Source: Deinococcus gobiensis I-0 (GTDB lineage Bacteria > Deinococcota > Deinococci > Deinococcales > Deinococcaceae). Taken from it: DNA of 64,000 nucleotides. Below, one piece after another: positions 1 through 13,719 of this stretch; position 1 is the first letter of the stretch; every line of letters begins with the position of its first letter. The stretch covers positions 1,036,501 through 1,100,500 of the forward strand of contig NC_017790.1 of NCBI RefSeq assembly GCF_000252445.1, read 5' to 3'. A program made the translations under genes and the position numbers. Below the pieces are notes generated by a model, which was not told the DNA's origin, searched no databases, and saw only the letters and a program-made list of their open reading frames with translations.

Positions 1-1020
1 GGCGGGGTCCAGACCGGGATTGGTGCAGGCGCGCAGCAGGGCGTAGTGCACCAGGCTGGTCCCGGGGCGCGCGCCGCCCGCCGGGGTCCAGGCCTCACGC
101 AGCCGGGGCATCAGCGCGGCGGCGAAGCGCAGGATGTCGGTCTCGTGGCGCGCGAGTTCCTTCTGGAGCTGCCCCACCGAACGCACGCCGATGTAGTGCA
201 GCAGGCTGGTCAGGCGCTGCGGGCGCTCGGGGTCGGGCCAGCCCACCAGCAGGGTCACGTTCAGGGCGTCGGCCACCGCCTCGTCGAGCAGGCGGACCGG
301 GGCCACGTCCAGCAGATAGGTCACGCTCTGCACGTCCACGAACACGCCCTCGGGTTCCTCGGCCACACGGACGGGCAGGTTGGCGGCGTAGTCGCGGTTC
401 ATGCGCGCCAGGGCCATGAATTCCTCGTCGGCCATCTCCAGCAGCCCCGCGAGGCGGTAGAAGCGCCGCCGGACCTCACGCGGCACGGCGTCGCGGTTCT
501 TGTAGCCCAGGTCGTGTTCGATCTCGGCCCAGGCGTGTTGCAGGATGCTGCGGATCTGGATCTCGAAGCGCATCTTCTCCATGCCCAGCCCGGCGAATTC
601 CGGCTCGCGGGCGGGCGGGTACACCACGTAATGCACGCCCAGATACCCGAACCGGTCGGGGTCGTGCATCTTGGACTTGTCCACCGAATGGTCCCAGTCC
701 ACCACGTACCCCGCCTCGACCAGTCCGGCGACCACCTGCACGTCCGACTCGAAGTAGGTGATGACCCGCACCGCCACGAGGTCGGTCACGTCGCCCAGCC
801 GGGCGTAGCGCCCCGGCTTGCGCCGCAGCTTGTCGGCCAGACTCAGGGGCTGCTTGACCCGCCCGGTGACGTGGTGGATGTTCAGGCCCGCGCCGCGCAC
901 CAGCCGCCCCATCTGGGCCACGGCGGCGTCGCGCAGGGCCTCGTACTGCGCGCGCCAGGTCTGGTAGTCGCTGACCATCCGCTCGGGCGTGCTGCGCTGT
1001 GGCGCGGAGAGGTCGGTCAT
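1..1020 (-). CDS. RelA/SpoT-domain (p)ppGpp synthetase-like protein, C-terminus cut by window edge
   Basis: Translating the minus strand from the ATG at 1018-1020 gives about 340 residues that stay open to the left edge. The hallmark of the RelA/SpoT nucleotidyltransferase domain is plain at roughly residues 145-170: [17 protein letters not shown], followed by LGYK. Upstream, [21 protein letters not shown] and a substrate-loop-like YLGVHYVV fit the same fold. Known members make or break (p)ppGpp. No HD hydrolase domain precedes the synthetase domain, so this resembles a small alarmone synthetase or a GTP pyrophosphokinase-domain protein with a C-terminal extension rather than a full Rel. A -10-like TATCAT (complement of 1026-1031) lies 5 bases before the ATG, suggesting a leaderless transcript divergent from the amidase. 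The true C-terminus is outside the window, so the subfamily cannot be decided. Confidence 0.85.
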   Translation of the reverse strand, partial: MTDLSAPQRSTPERMVSDYQTWRAQYEALRDAAVAQMGRLVRGAGLNIHHVTGRVKQPLSLADKLRRKPGRYARLGDVTDLVAVRVITYFESDVQVVAGLVEAGYVVDWDHSVDKSKMHDPDRFGYLGVHYVVYPPAREPEFAGLGMEKMRFEIQIRSILQHAWAEIEHDLGYKNRDAVPREVRRRFYRLAGLLEMADEEFMALARMNRDYAANLPVRVAEEPEGVFVDVQSVTYLLDVAPVRLLDEAVADALNVTLLVGWPDPERPQRLTSLLHYIGVRSVGQLQKELARHETDILRFAAALMPRLREAWTPAGGARPGTSLVHYALLRACTNPGLDPA

Positions 1021-1112
1021 GGTTCATGATAGGCCCGCCGCTGCTCCCCGGCCGCCGCCCTTGTGTGAACCGCCGCCCCCACCTGCCGCCCCCGGCCGTG
1101 CTAGACCTCGCT

Positions 1113-3085
1113 ATGCCCCCTGCCCCCCTCCGGCGAGGTCTGAACGCGCTGCTGCTCGCCTCGCTGCCTTCCGCTGCCCTGGCTGCGCCCACCGTGTACG
1201 TCGCCTACCCGCCGCCCGACCACCGGGTCACGGCCGACCACGTCATCCTGGAGGGCAGCGTGACCCCCGGCGCGGCCCTGAAGATCGGCGGCCAGAGTGT
1301 GGCGGTGGGGGCCGACGGCCTGTTCATGCTGTGGTGGCCGCTGAAAAACGGAGTCAACGACCTGCGGCTGGTCGCCACCCGCGCGGGCCAGAGCGCCGGC
1401 CGCAGCCTGCGTGTGACCCGCAGCGTGCCTGGTCCCCTCCCTGCCCGGCCCACCGCCATCGCGCCGGGCGACCTGCTGCCGGCGGCCGATGTGGAGTTCT
1501 GGGACGCGGCGGGCGATACTCCGGCCGAGCGGCGCGTGCGTGTGGGCTTCCGGGGCGCGCCGGGGGGCCGGGCCACCGTGCAGATCGGCGGCGGCGCACC
1601 CCAGCCCCTGCAAGAAGGCCCGGCCGGCACCTACAGCGCGGACGTGGTGGTCTCGCCCCAGACCCCGCTGACCCGCGCCGAGGTGGGTTTTGCTCTGACC
1701 GGCCAGGACGGCCGCCGCGTGACCCGCGCTGCGCCGGGCCGCCTGAGCGTCCTGGCCCCGGCAGCGGCGGGCGCCAGGACCGGGCACCCAGCGTCCCGGC
1801 AGCGTCCCCCGGCCTGGGCCTGAACAGCGCCGAGACGGTGCTCAAGGACCCGTCGGGCCGCCCCTTGCTGTATCCGCGCGGCGGCATGACCTTCACGGTG
1901 GTCGGGCGGCAGGGTGACGATCTGCGCGTGCGCCTCGCGCCGGGCCTGAGCGTACTCGCCCCGGCCAGGGGGGTGGCGCTGACTCCCGGAGGACCGACGC
2001 TGGCGCTGGCCGGGCCGCTGGAGGTGGACGGCGTGGCCGCTGCCCAGACCCCGGCGGCTCCGCTCACTGCCGAGGGGCCAGGAATGGCACAGACAGTCCC
2101 TGGTCCGGCCTGGCTGCCCGCCACCCCGGACGCGGCTCCCACGCCGTCCCTGCCCGAGCTGACGCCCCTGGCGGTTCCGGCTCCGCCGTCCGCGCCGCTG
2201 GTTCCGGGCCTTCCGGCCGCGACAGGCGACCTCCGGCTGCGGCTGCCGCTGGGGGGCGTGCGGGTGCCCTTCACCCTCGCGCAGCCGCGCCCGGACCAGC
2301 TCGTGCTGACGCTGTACGGCCTCGCCTCGCCGCCGGCCCTGGGGGCCCTGAGCGACCCGCTGCTGGCGGGGGTGGCCGTCACCTCGCCCGCCACGGGGGT
2401 CACGCAACTCGCCGTGAACCTGCGCGCGGCGCAGCTCTGGGGCTTCACGGCGGGCTACGAGGACGGCGACCTCGTGCTCGCGGTGCGGCGGCCCCCCACG
2501 CTGGACCCGGCGCGGCCGCTGGCGGGGCGGGTCGTTACCCTTGATCCGGGGCACGGGGGCACGCAGAACGGGGGGGCGGGCAGCTTCGGCGTGCCCGAGA
2601 AGGGGCTGGTGCTGCCCATCGCCCTGCGCGCCGCCGAGCTGCTGCGTGCCCAGGGGGCCACGGTCGTGCTGACCCGCACCGCCGACGTGACCCTGGGCCT
2701 CTACGACCGGGGTCAGCAGGCCGAGGCCGCGCGCGCCGACCTGCTCGTCAGCATCCACGCCAACGCCCTTCCCGACGGGCGCGACCCGCGCGGCATCCGG
2801 GGGCCGGAGGTGTACTTCACGCACCCGCAGGCGCAGGGAGTGGCCGGGGCCATCCTCGCCGCGCTGCGCGCCCGGCTGCCCGAACTCGGCGCGGGCCGGG
2901 GCCTGATGCCGGGGGCCGACCTCGCCCTGACGCGCCCGAGCACCCAGCCCAGCCTGCTCGTCGAGACGGCTTACCTCACCGACCCCGGTAACCTGCGCGC
3001 CCTGAGCAGCGCAGACGGCCGCGAACGCTTCGCCCAGGCCATCGCCGGGGGCATCGCGGCCTACTACGCGGCCCAGGCGCGGTAG
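1113..3085 (+). CDS. N-acetylmuramoyl-L-alanine amidase (Amidase_3), frameshifted in this sequence
   Basis: A secreted peptidoglycan amidase that cleaves the bond between MurNAc and the stem peptide. The N-terminal part reads in one frame from ATG 1113 (signal peptide LNALLLASLPSAALAA, then domains of unknown function to about 1760). The catalytic part reads in another frame to the TAG at 3083-3085. The C-terminal Amidase_3 domain shows the zinc site: DPGHGG, the Glu in VPEKG, SIHAN and the late catalytic Glu in LLVETAYLT. Frame one stops at 1823, and frame two is open through it, so one base appears to be missing between about 1745 and 1815. Adding one G in the run at 1769-1771, or one C in 1756-1759, restores a single protein of about 657 residues. 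Whether this is a real mutation or a sequence error cannot be told here. Confidence 0.8.
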
Positions 3086-3105
3086 GAGGAGGCTGGAGCC
3101 GATGC

Positions 3106-3140
3106 CAAAAAGGTGCGGGGCGTCTCACTAAGCGCCCCGC
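3106..3140 (-). terminator. Intrinsic terminator of glyS
   Basis: An 8-bp stem (3115-3122 with 3133-3140, GCGGGGCG/CGCCCCGC) is followed on the minus strand by a run of five U (AAAAA at 3107-3111 on the plus strand). It sits between the converging ends of the amidase gene and glyS and best fits glyS. Confidence 0.75.
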
Positions 3141-3150
3141 CGCCCCGGCC

Positions 3151-4665
<1,515 letters not shown>

Positions 4666-4924
4666 CTGTGGCTCCTTTCGGGCAGAGGGCGTATTCGCGC
4701 CTTCTGCCCACAGCAATGCGCCCCAGGCGGGCACATGGCCGCCTGGGGACGCAGACAAGGCTGCGCGGTTCCACCCCAGTTCCGGCGCTGGTTTCCCCAG
4801 ACCACCGGCCCTTTGTTTCTGCTCGGCTCCCCGCTGCCCTTCGCGGCCCGCCACCCGCCCGACTCTCACCGTCTCGGGCTCGCTCCTGGGTACGTGCGCC
4901 GCTACTCCTGCGGATCATGACCTG
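4666..4924 (-). promoter_or_regulatory. T-box riboswitch leader of glyS (senses uncharged tRNA-Gly)
   Basis: Read on the minus strand, the leader carries the T-box core GGTGGAACCGCG (TGGAACCGCG is the complement of 4764-4773). It forms a canonical antiterminator: stem CTGGGG/CCCCAG (complements of 4774-4779 and 4743-4748) encloses the bulge TGGAACC and an inner stem CGCAG/CTGCG. The bulge bases UGGA can pair with the tRNA end UCCA; bacterial tRNA-Gly has U at position 73, so the variable T-box base fits glycine. Upstream, AGGAGTA and GGTGAGAG elements resemble Stem I; I could not fix the specifier codon with certainty. The 3' strand of the antiterminator is shared with the competing hairpin 4721-4748. 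The leader is about 260 nt if transcription starts near 4923. Confidence 0.85.
4721..4748 (-). terminator. T-box attenuator hairpin, without U-tract
   Basis: A perfect 10-bp stem (CCCCAGGCGG at 4721-4730 with 4739-4748) and 8-base loop that uses the same bases as the antiterminator, so the two folds are mutually exclusive. On the transcript it is followed by GCGCAUUGCUG rather than a U run. A second stem (4680-4686 with 4703-4709, inner 4688-4691 with 4698-4701) abuts the Shine-Dalgarno. Confidence 0.7.
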
Positions 4925-4930
4925 GGCCCC

Positions 4931-4960
4931 AGTCTGCGCCAGGGCGGGGGAGGGGGTCAA
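4931..4960 (-). promoter_or_regulatory. Promoter of glyS T-box transcript
   Basis: On the minus strand TTGACC (complement of 4955-4960) is followed after 18 bases by CAGACT (complement of 4931-4936), close to the TAGACT/TACACT -10 boxes seen elsewhere in the window. It places the transcript start near 4923, just ahead of the T-box Stem I. Confidence 0.55.
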
Positions 4961-4979
4961 GCCGGGGACGCGGGGGGGC

Positions 4980-5561
4980 TCAGTTCAGGTCGCTGCGGCT
5001 GCCCTTCTCCTTTTCCTCGGCGCGGCGGCGCAGCTCGCTGGCGAGATCGGAAAAGTCGCGGGCGCTGGGCAGGGCCTGCCGGGTCTGGGTCTTGGCCTCC
5101 TGCACGACCTGGGCGCGCTCGCCACGTTCGGCGGGGGGCAGGCCGGCGCGGCGGCGCTCGAAGTAGTTCTGGGCGAGGCGCCCGAGCGCGAAGGTCCAGC
5201 CATAGACGGCGGGCGCGGTGATCAGGCCGCCGATGAGGGGCAGCGCCATCTTGGCGACCCCGCGCATGACCTGCCGGGCCGCGAAGCCGTAGGCGACGGT
5301 CGCGCCCAGTTCGCGGGCGATCTCGGCGGCGCGGGCCCCACTGACCTCGAAGCCGTAGATCTTGCCGATGTGCAGCACCATCTTGGCCTGCACCGGCGTG
5401 ATCAGGAGAATGTCGGCGAAGGGGATCGGCTCGACGGCGATGGCCCCCGAGAGCAGCGCGGCGCTCTTGATGACCTCCTCGACATTCTCTTCCTGGCTCA
5501 GGCCAGGGTCCACATCGAAATTGAAATTGTCGAGCACCTGCTTGACGAGGGGCGGCAGCAT
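4980..5561 (-). CDS. DUF697 family membrane-associated protein
   Basis: A 193-residue protein with the DUF697 core [24 protein letters not shown] near residues 42-65. This domain is found alone or at the C-terminus of Era-like GTPases such as YcjF-type proteins. No GTPase motifs are present here, so it is the stand-alone form. Two hydrophobic stretches (around ALLSGAIAV and [18 protein letters not shown]) suggest membrane association. The C-terminal 60 residues are charged and probably helical ([16 protein letters not shown], then [12 protein letters not shown]). The start is supported by a -10-like TACACT (complement of 5568-5573) 6 bases before the ATG, with no Shine-Dalgarno, which fits a leaderless mRNA. 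The function is unknown. Confidence 0.8.
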   Translation of the reverse strand: MLPPLVKQVLDNFNFDVDPGLSQEENVEEVIKSAALLSGAIAVEPIPFADILLITPVQAKMVLHIGKIYGFEVSGARAAEIARELGATVAYGFAARQVMRGVAKMALPLIGGLITAPAVYGWTFALGRLAQNYFERRRAGLPPAERGERAQVVQEAKTQTRQALPSARDFSDLASELRRRAEEKEKGSRSDLN

Positions 5562-5607
5562 GGCCGGAGTGTACCCCCTGCGCCCGCGCGTCCGGGCTGC
5601 GGCGAGC

Positions 5608-6429
5608 TTAACGCCGCTTCAGGGTCACGCGGCCCAGGCTGCCCGTCCAGACCAGCGTGTCGCCGCCCGGCCCGGCCTGCACCTCGGCGCGCAGCGGCGT
5701 ACCCAGCAGGCGGTACAGGGCGTTCTCGGCCGCCATGTCCGGGCACAGCATCCGGGTGGTCGCCACCCCGCTGAAGTGCAGCACGTCGCCGCGCAATTCG
5801 GCCTGCCCGTTCATGGCGTTGCAGCCCCCCGCCCGGCCCGAGAGCCGCAGGCCGGTGGCCGTGCCGTCCGGGGTCAGGGTCAGGGCCGCCTCCCCGGGAA
5901 CGCGCGAGGTCTGCGTGCCCAGCGTCACGGCCTGCACCTGCCACTCGCCGGCGAGCTGGGCGGGGCGCAGGGCCGTGGAGGGCGCGGCGGGGGGCTGGAC
6001 GGCCGGGGGCAGCGGCGCGGCGCCGTTCGCCTGGAACACGAGGCGCTGCGCCCCACGCGCGTACAGCGTGAGGGTCTGGCCCTGCACGCGGTAGCGGACC
6101 ACCTGCGACAGCACGCGCAGGTACGCGGTCTCGACCGTGCCCGCCACGCCGGGGCAGGCCCGCCGGGTCACGCCCAGGCGGCCCAGCTGCACCCGGCTGC
6201 CTTCCAGGGTGGCCGTACCCGAGAGGAGGTTGCAGCCGGTATGCCCACTGACCTGCCCGCCGGGGGCGACCCGCAGGGTGGGCGCGGAGGGCCCGTCGGG
6301 CGCGAGGTCCAGCCGGGTCACGCCGTCGGGGACCAGGGTGCGCAGGGTCCAGCCCGTGCCGGTCAGGGCGGGGTCGGAGACGGGGCCACCGGCGACGGCC
6401 AGCAGGGTCAGGACAGAGAGCAGGGACAT
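5608..6429 (-). CDS. Secreted protein with two META (HslJ-like) domains
   Basis: A 273-residue exported protein. A short hydrophobic N-terminus ([15 protein letters not shown]) is followed by a first META-like repeat with the typical pattern of [29 protein letters not shown] and a Cys in TRRACPG. A Pro/Ala linker ([12 protein letters not shown]) leads to a second repeat: [43 protein letters not shown]. Each repeat has a Cys pair that could form a disulfide outside the cytoplasm. META domains occur in HslJ, linked to heat and novobiocin tolerance in E. coli; the molecular role is not known. The family is clear, but I give no gene name because the two-domain form differs from HslJ. Confidence 0.8.
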   Translation of the reverse strand: MSLLSVLTLLAVAGGPVSDPALTGTGWTLRTLVPDGVTRLDLAPDGPSAPTLRVAPGGQVSGHTGCNLLSGTATLEGSRVQLGRLGVTRRACPGVAGTVETAYLRVLSQVVRYRVQGQTLTLYARGAQRLVFQANGAAPLPPAVQPPAAPSTALRPAQLAGEWQVQAVTLGTQTSRVPGEAALTLTPDGTATGLRLSGRAGGCNAMNGQAELRGDVLHFSGVATTRMLCPDMAAENALYRLLGTPLRAEVQAGPGGDTLVWTGSLGRVTLKRR

Positions 6430-6631
6430 GGTGGGTCCGTTTTACCGTCTCCCCGTGACCCCGCGCTGACGCGGGCCGCGCTTTGGCGACCCGCAGTCTG
6501 GGACGGGGCGGGGGCGGCCGGGGCGCGCAGGCGCGTAGAATGCCCGCACACGCCGGACCTTCAACCCAACGCCGTTTCGACTTTTTCCCACGGGCAGGCC
6601 GCTCGCCGTGCCCGCCGCAAGGAGCCTGCTC

Positions 6632-7054
6632 ATGGAAGACCGCCGTATCCGCATCCTGATTGCCAAGCCGGGCATGGACGGCCACGACCGGGGCGCCAAG
6701 GTGGTCGCCCGCGCCCTGCGCGACGCGGGGATGGAGGTCGTGTATACCGGCCTGCGCCAGACCGCCGAGATGATCGTGAACGCTGCCCTGCAAGAGGACG
6801 TGGACGCCATCGGCCTGAGCGTGCTTTCGGGGGCGCACCTGCACTATTTCCGCGAGGTCATGGAACTGCTGCGCGAGAAGGGCGCGCAGGACATCATCGT
6901 GTTCGGGGGCGGCATCATCCCCGACCAGGACCTGCCGGTGCTCGCCGAGTTGGGGGTGGGCCGCGTGTTCACGCCGGGGGCCAGCACCGAGGACGCCGCC
7001 ACCTACCTGCGTGAGGCCGTCGCCCAGCGCTGGCAGACCCAGGCCGGGGCCTAG
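6632..7054 (+). CDS. Cobalamin-binding subunit of methylmalonyl-CoA mutase-type enzyme
   Basis: A 140-residue stand-alone B12-binding domain. The cobalamin motif D-x-H-x-x-G is seen in [12 protein letters not shown] near residues 12-23, with the later GLSVLSGAH and [11 protein letters not shown] loops that hold the nucleotide tail. It matches the C-terminal domain of methylmalonyl-CoA mutase, which interconverts succinyl-CoA and R-methylmalonyl-CoA. In split enzymes this domain is a separate small subunit. The catalytic large subunit and the MeaB chaperone are not in this window. The start is set by AAGGAG at 6619-6624, 7 bases before ATG 6632; an in-frame ATG at 6608 lies before that site. 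A -10-like TAGAAT is at 6536-6541. The next gene starts 6 bases after the stop. Confidence 0.88.
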   Translation: MEDRRIRILIAKPGMDGHDRGAKVVARALRDAGMEVVYTGLRQTAEMIVNAALQEDVDAIGLSVLSGAHLHYFREVMELLREKGAQDIIVFGGGIIPDQDLPVLAELGVGRVFTPGASTEDAATYLREAVAQRWQTQAGA

Positions 7055-7060
7055 GCGCCC

Positions 7061-8257
7061 GTGAAACCAGGCGCGGCGCTGCCCGCTCCCGCCTCCGTCC
7101 CGGCGCCGGCCGGGCGCGTGCCCGCCTCCGGCCTCGCGGCGCTGTACGTCTCGCAGGCGCTGGCGACCGGGGCCACCACGGTCAGTACCATCCTGGCGAG
7201 CATCATCATGGGGGGGCTGGGGCAGGGGCAGCTCTCGGGGCTGCCCAGCACCCTCATCAGCCTCTCGGCGGCGCTGTCGGCCGGGGCTTTCGGGGCGTAC
7301 ATGCTGCGCCGGGGCCGCCGGCTGGGGCTGGGGCTGGCCTTCGCGCTCGGGGCGCTGGGGGCTGGGCTGGGCTTTCTGGGCGCGCGGCTGGGGCTGGTGC
7401 CGCTGTTCCTGCTCGGCGCGGCCATGATGGGCGGCGCGCAGGGCGGATACCAGCAGGCGCGCTACGCGGTCGCCGAGAACGTGCCGCCCGCCCGCCGGGG
7501 CCGCGCCCTGGGCCTCCTGATGCTCATGAGCGTGGCGGGGTCCTTCGTCATGACCGGCTTCGCCCGGCCTGTCGAGGCGCTGGGGACGGCCCTGGGCACC
7601 TCGCCCGAGGTCGCGGGCTGGCTGGTGGGCGGCGCGCTGCTGGGGATCGCGGCGCTGCTCGTGCTGGGCTGGGGGCCACGCGTGCCGGCGACGGCGGCGG
7701 CCCGGCCCCCGGCCCCCCACTGGCGCCTGACCTTCGCGCAGCCGGGGGTCCGCAGCACGGCGCTGGCCCTCGCCACCGCCCAGGGCGTGATGGTCACGCT
7801 GATGAGCCTCACGCCGCTGCGCGCCCACCACATGGGCATGGACCACGCGGGGGTCGCCGCCCTGATCAGCGGGCACATCCTGGGCATGTTCGGCTTCGGC
7901 TGGTTCACGGGGCCGCTGCTCGACCGCCTGGGCCTGCGCTTCGGGTACGCGGCGGGGGCGGGGCTGCTGGTCGCGGCGGCCCTGAGCGCGACCCTGTCCG
8001 GCACCGCGTGGCTGGGGGTCAGCATGTTCGTGCTGGGCCTGGGCTGGAACCTCGTGAACCTCAGCGGCAGCAAGGCCATGACCCGCTTTCCCGCCGCGCA
8101 GGGCGCGACCGACGGCCTGGGTTACGTCGCGGCGGGCCTGGGCACCTTCCTGGGTGGACTGGTCATCGCCCGCGCGGGCTTCGGTACGCTGGCGGGGGTG
8201 TGCGGGGCGCTCTCGCTGCTGCCGCTGCTGGCCGCGTGGCGGGCCGGGCAGCGGTAG
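7061..8257 (+). CDS. MFS family transporter
   Basis: A 398-residue integral membrane protein with about 12 hydrophobic segments, the normal size and layout for the major facilitator superfamily. The loop between helices 2 and 3 carries a basic motif ([10 protein letters not shown]) in the usual motif-A position. A middle loop ([18 protein letters not shown]) separates the two six-helix halves. The start is a GTG at 7061, 6 bases after the stop of the B12-binding subunit, so the two are probably co-transcribed. The substrate cannot be read from the sequence. Convergent with tRNA-Ser. Confidence 0.85.
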   Translation: MKPGAALPAPASVPAPAGRVPASGLAALYVSQALATGATTVSTILASIIMGGLGQGQLSGLPSTLISLSAALSAGAFGAYMLRRGRRLGLGLAFALGALGAGLGFLGARLGLVPLFLLGAAMMGGAQGGYQQARYAVAENVPPARRGRALGLLMLMSVAGSFVMTGFARPVEALGTALGTSPEVAGWLVGGALLGIAALLVLGWGPRVPATAAARPPAPHWRLTFAQPGVRSTALALATAQGVMVTLMSLTPLRAHHMGMDHAGVAALISGHILGMFGFGWFTGPLLDRLGLRFGYAAGAGLLVAAALSATLSGTAWLGVSMFVLGLGWNLVNLSGSKAMTRFPAAQGATDGLGYVAAGLGTFLGGLVIARAGFGTLAGVCGALSLLPLLAAWRAGQR

Positions 8258-8288
8258 GAACACGTGCCGGGGCCGCTTTTCAAAGCGG

Positions 8289-8319
8289 GCGGGCCACCTT
8301 CCTGAAGAGGGTGGCCCGC
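8289..8319. terminator. Hairpin between MFS gene and tRNA-Ser
   Basis: A perfect 10-bp inverted repeat (GCGGGCCACC at 8289-8298 with 8310-8319) and an 11-base loop, between a plus-strand gene and a minus-strand tRNA. It may end both transcripts; no clear U-tract is present on either side. Confidence 0.5.
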
Positions 8320-8326
8320 AGCTGTT

Positions 8327-8417
<91 letters not shown>

Positions 8418-8427
8418 AGCGCAGAGC

Positions 8428-8456
8428 AGACTAGCGGCTTCCGGGCCGCAGGTCAA
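8428..8456 (-). promoter_or_regulatory. Promoter of tRNA-Ser
   Basis: TTGACC (complement of 8451-8456), a 17-base spacer and TAGTCT (complement of 8428-8433) lie just before the tRNA 5' end at 8417: a good match to a sigma-70-type promoter. Confidence 0.7.
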
Positions 8457-8469
8457 ACGCAGGTCCGCT

Positions 8470-9018
8470 TCAGGTATAGGGATCGCTGAGGTAGCCCCGC
8501 ACGACCTCCAACGGGGCGAAGGTGCCTGCGCGCAGGGCGGCCTCGGCGGCGCGGGCTTCGGCCCAGGCCAGGTCGTACTGCCGGGCGCTGACCAGGCCTG
8601 CCTGGAGGGCGGCGTCCAGCTCCTCCACGTCGATGATCTCGGTGTCGGTCACGCGCCAGGTGCCGCCGGGCTGCACCTCGCACGCCGCCAGCACGTCGAG
8701 GTACAGGTCGTTGATGTAGGGCGCGCCGTCCTCGTCCACACCCACGCCGTCGCCCACGTCCACGTAGAGCTGCACGGGCACGCCCGAGGGACCGAGCTGC
8801 ACGGTCAGCGCGTGGTTGTGCCCGGTGGGCGAGTAGTGTACCCAGCGGTAGCCGTTGTCCAGAATCCGCAGGTCACGGCCCAGGAAGCGGACGACCAGCG
8901 GGGCCGTGACCTCGTGCGCGACATAGTCCACCAGGGTTCCGTGGGGCAGGGCCAGCACCGTCTCGTCCTCTCGGGCGACCCGGTGCCAGCCCCGGCGACT
9001 GGCGCGTTTGTGTTTCAT
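8470..9018 (-). CDS. DUF402 domain protein
   Basis: A 182-residue cytosolic protein with the DUF402 fold: a beta-rich N-terminus and the charged pattern [20 protein letters not shown] and TEIIDVEEL near residues 85-135, which carries the clustered Asp/Glu residues typical of this family. Some relatives are nucleoside di/triphosphate phosphatases; others are linked to RNase E/G. The substrate here is not known. The start at [11 protein letters not shown] is supported by a -10-like TACGCT (complement of 9025-9030) 6 bases upstream with no Shine-Dalgarno, so the mRNA is probably leaderless. A long minus-strand reading frame continues through the next gene in a different frame and is not a fusion. 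Confidence 0.82.
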   Translation of the reverse strand: MKHKRASRRGWHRVAREDETVLALPHGTLVDYVAHEVTAPLVVRFLGRDLRILDNGYRWVHYSPTGHNHALTVQLGPSGVPVQLYVDVGDGVGVDEDGAPYINDLYLDVLAACEVQPGGTWRVTDTEIIDVEELDAALQAGLVSARQYDLAWAEARAAEAALRAGTFAPLEVVRGYLSDPYT

Positions 9019-9080
9019 GCGTGTAGCGTAGCGGAGCCCGGGCGGTCCCGAGCGAGGAGCGGAGCCGCGGCTCCCGCCGC

Positions 9081-10811
<1,731 letters not shown>

Positions 10812-11124
10812 GGAGTCTCCTGTGGGGCGGGCGGGGGTGAAGTCAGCTCCCGGTCAGCTCGGGCGAGGACCCGGCGACGCTAAAGCCTGTCTTCACACTC
10901 AACTCATACAAGGCAGAGGATGGCTTTTCTTAAGGCGCAGATGACCCGCTGGTCATCTGGGAGATGTCCAGGGCGGCGGGCCGGGTGCCATGTCCCGCGC
11001 CGGGTGGAGTAGGCTGCGGCAACCACGGCGCGCGGGCGCCGCCGGTCATGCCCGGGACCGCAGCGACATCCCTCTCCAGGCGGTTCTGTGAGACGCCCCC
11101 CGGCATGTGCAAGGAGCGAAGATC
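10812..11124. other. Divergent intergenic region upstream of metK
   Basis: This 313-bp gap holds the promoter region of the binding-protein gene (left) and the metK leader (right). It contains a perfect 9-bp hairpin CAGATGACC/GGTCATCTG (10938-10946 with 10951-10959, loop CGCT), which could be an operator or an RNA stem. Further right are the two hairpins listed as a candidate structured leader. No coding sequence is evident. Confidence 0.6.
10994..11072 (+). promoter_or_regulatory. Candidate structured leader (kissing-loop) of metK
   Basis: Hairpin 1 pairs CCCGCGCC and GTGG (10994-11001, 11004-11007) with CCAC and GGCGCGCGGG (11023-11036, small bulge). Its loop contains GCTGCGG (11013-11019). 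Hairpin 2 is GGGA/TCCC (11054-11057 with 11069-11072), and its loop contains CCGCAGC (11058-11064), a perfect 7-base complement of loop 1. It does not match the SAM-I, SAM-II or SAM-IV consensus that I know. A caveat is that TAGGCT at 11010-11015 could itself be a -10 box. Confidence 0.35.
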
Positions 11125-12336
<1,212 letters not shown>

Positions 12337-12363
12337 GCAGGACCGAATTCAGGTAAGGGAGAA

Positions 12364-12390
12364 GGCCGGGGTGAGCATAGTTCCCCGGCC
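12364..12390 (+). terminator. Hairpin after metK
   Basis: A perfect 8-bp stem GGCCGGGG/CCCCGGCC (12364-12371 with 12383-12390), starting 27 bases after the metK stop. Only CTCT follows, so termination would be of the weak U-tract kind common in GC-rich genomes. Confidence 0.55.
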
Positions 12391-12410
12391 CTCTGCTGTG
12401 GCCCTCAGAG

Positions 12411-12532
12411 CAGTATTCAGAGGGATCGAGGGTTTTCCTCAGTCCCTCTGAATCGCGTACCTGAGATGCCAGGGGCCAGCGGTGGAGTGGAGGGGCGCGC
12501 GGTTGCCCCTTCCGCGCAACTGAGAACCGCCC

Positions 12533-12535
<3 letters not shown>
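12411..12535. repeat. Intergenic dispersed repeat, copy A
   Basis: About 125 bp between the converging metK and coaD genes. It starts with a perfect 11-bp inverted repeat ATTCAGAGGGA/TCCCTCTGAAT (12415-12425 with 12443-12453). CCTGAG, GGCCAG, GGAGGGGCGCGCGG, TTGCCCC and CTGAG-ACCGC follow. The same blocks occur in the same order at 51288-51415, also between converging genes. No open reading frame is shared. It may be a small mobile or REP-like element, or a terminator family. Confidence 0.6.
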
Positions 12536-13621
<1,086 letters not shown>

Positions 13622-13625
<4 letters not shown>

Positions 13626-13639
13626 GGCCGATACCTCAT
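13622..13639 (-). CDS. Mini-ORF MRYRP overlapping the rsmD start
   Basis: ATG, four codons and TGA encode M-R-Y-R-P. Its TGA overlaps the rsmD ATG as ATGA, the usual geometry of translational coupling. Its own start overlaps the TGA of another mini-ORF (M-K-D-T-R, 13636-13653). A very similar mini-ORF, M-R-L-R-P, overlaps the glcF start at 23782-23799. Translation is inferred, not shown. Confidence 0.35.
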
Positions 13640-13653
13640 CGCGTGTCCTTCAT
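13636..13653 (-). CDS. Leaderless mini-ORF MKDTR upstream of rsmD
   Basis: ATG at 13651-13653 lies exactly 7 bases after TACGCT (complement of 13661-13666), the spacing of leaderless starts elsewhere in this window. The frame is five codons and a TGA that overlaps the next mini-ORF as ATGA. It would be the true 5' end of the rsmD-coaD mRNA if the promoter call is right. Confidence 0.35.
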   Translation of the reverse strand: MKDTR

Positions 13654-13671
13654 CGGCCGCAGCGTAGCGCC

Positions 13672-13700
13672 AAAAAAAGCCGGAGCGCACGGCTCCGGCC
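13672..13700 (-). terminator. Terminator of the Thr-rich lipoprotein gene
   Basis: GCCGGAGC/GCTCCGGC (13679-13686 with 13692-13699) is followed on the minus strand by seven U (AAAAAAA at 13672-13678): a classic intrinsic terminator. Confidence 0.88.
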
Positions 13701-13719
13701 TTCATGTGGATATTTGATC

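Noticed and set aside
10938..11072. SAM-I, SAM-II or SAM-IV riboswitch before metK
   Set aside because: GGCTGCGGCAACC looks partly similar, but the four-way-junction consensus of SAM-I/IV and the SAM-II pseudoknot sequence are not present. I kept it only as an unnamed structured candidate.
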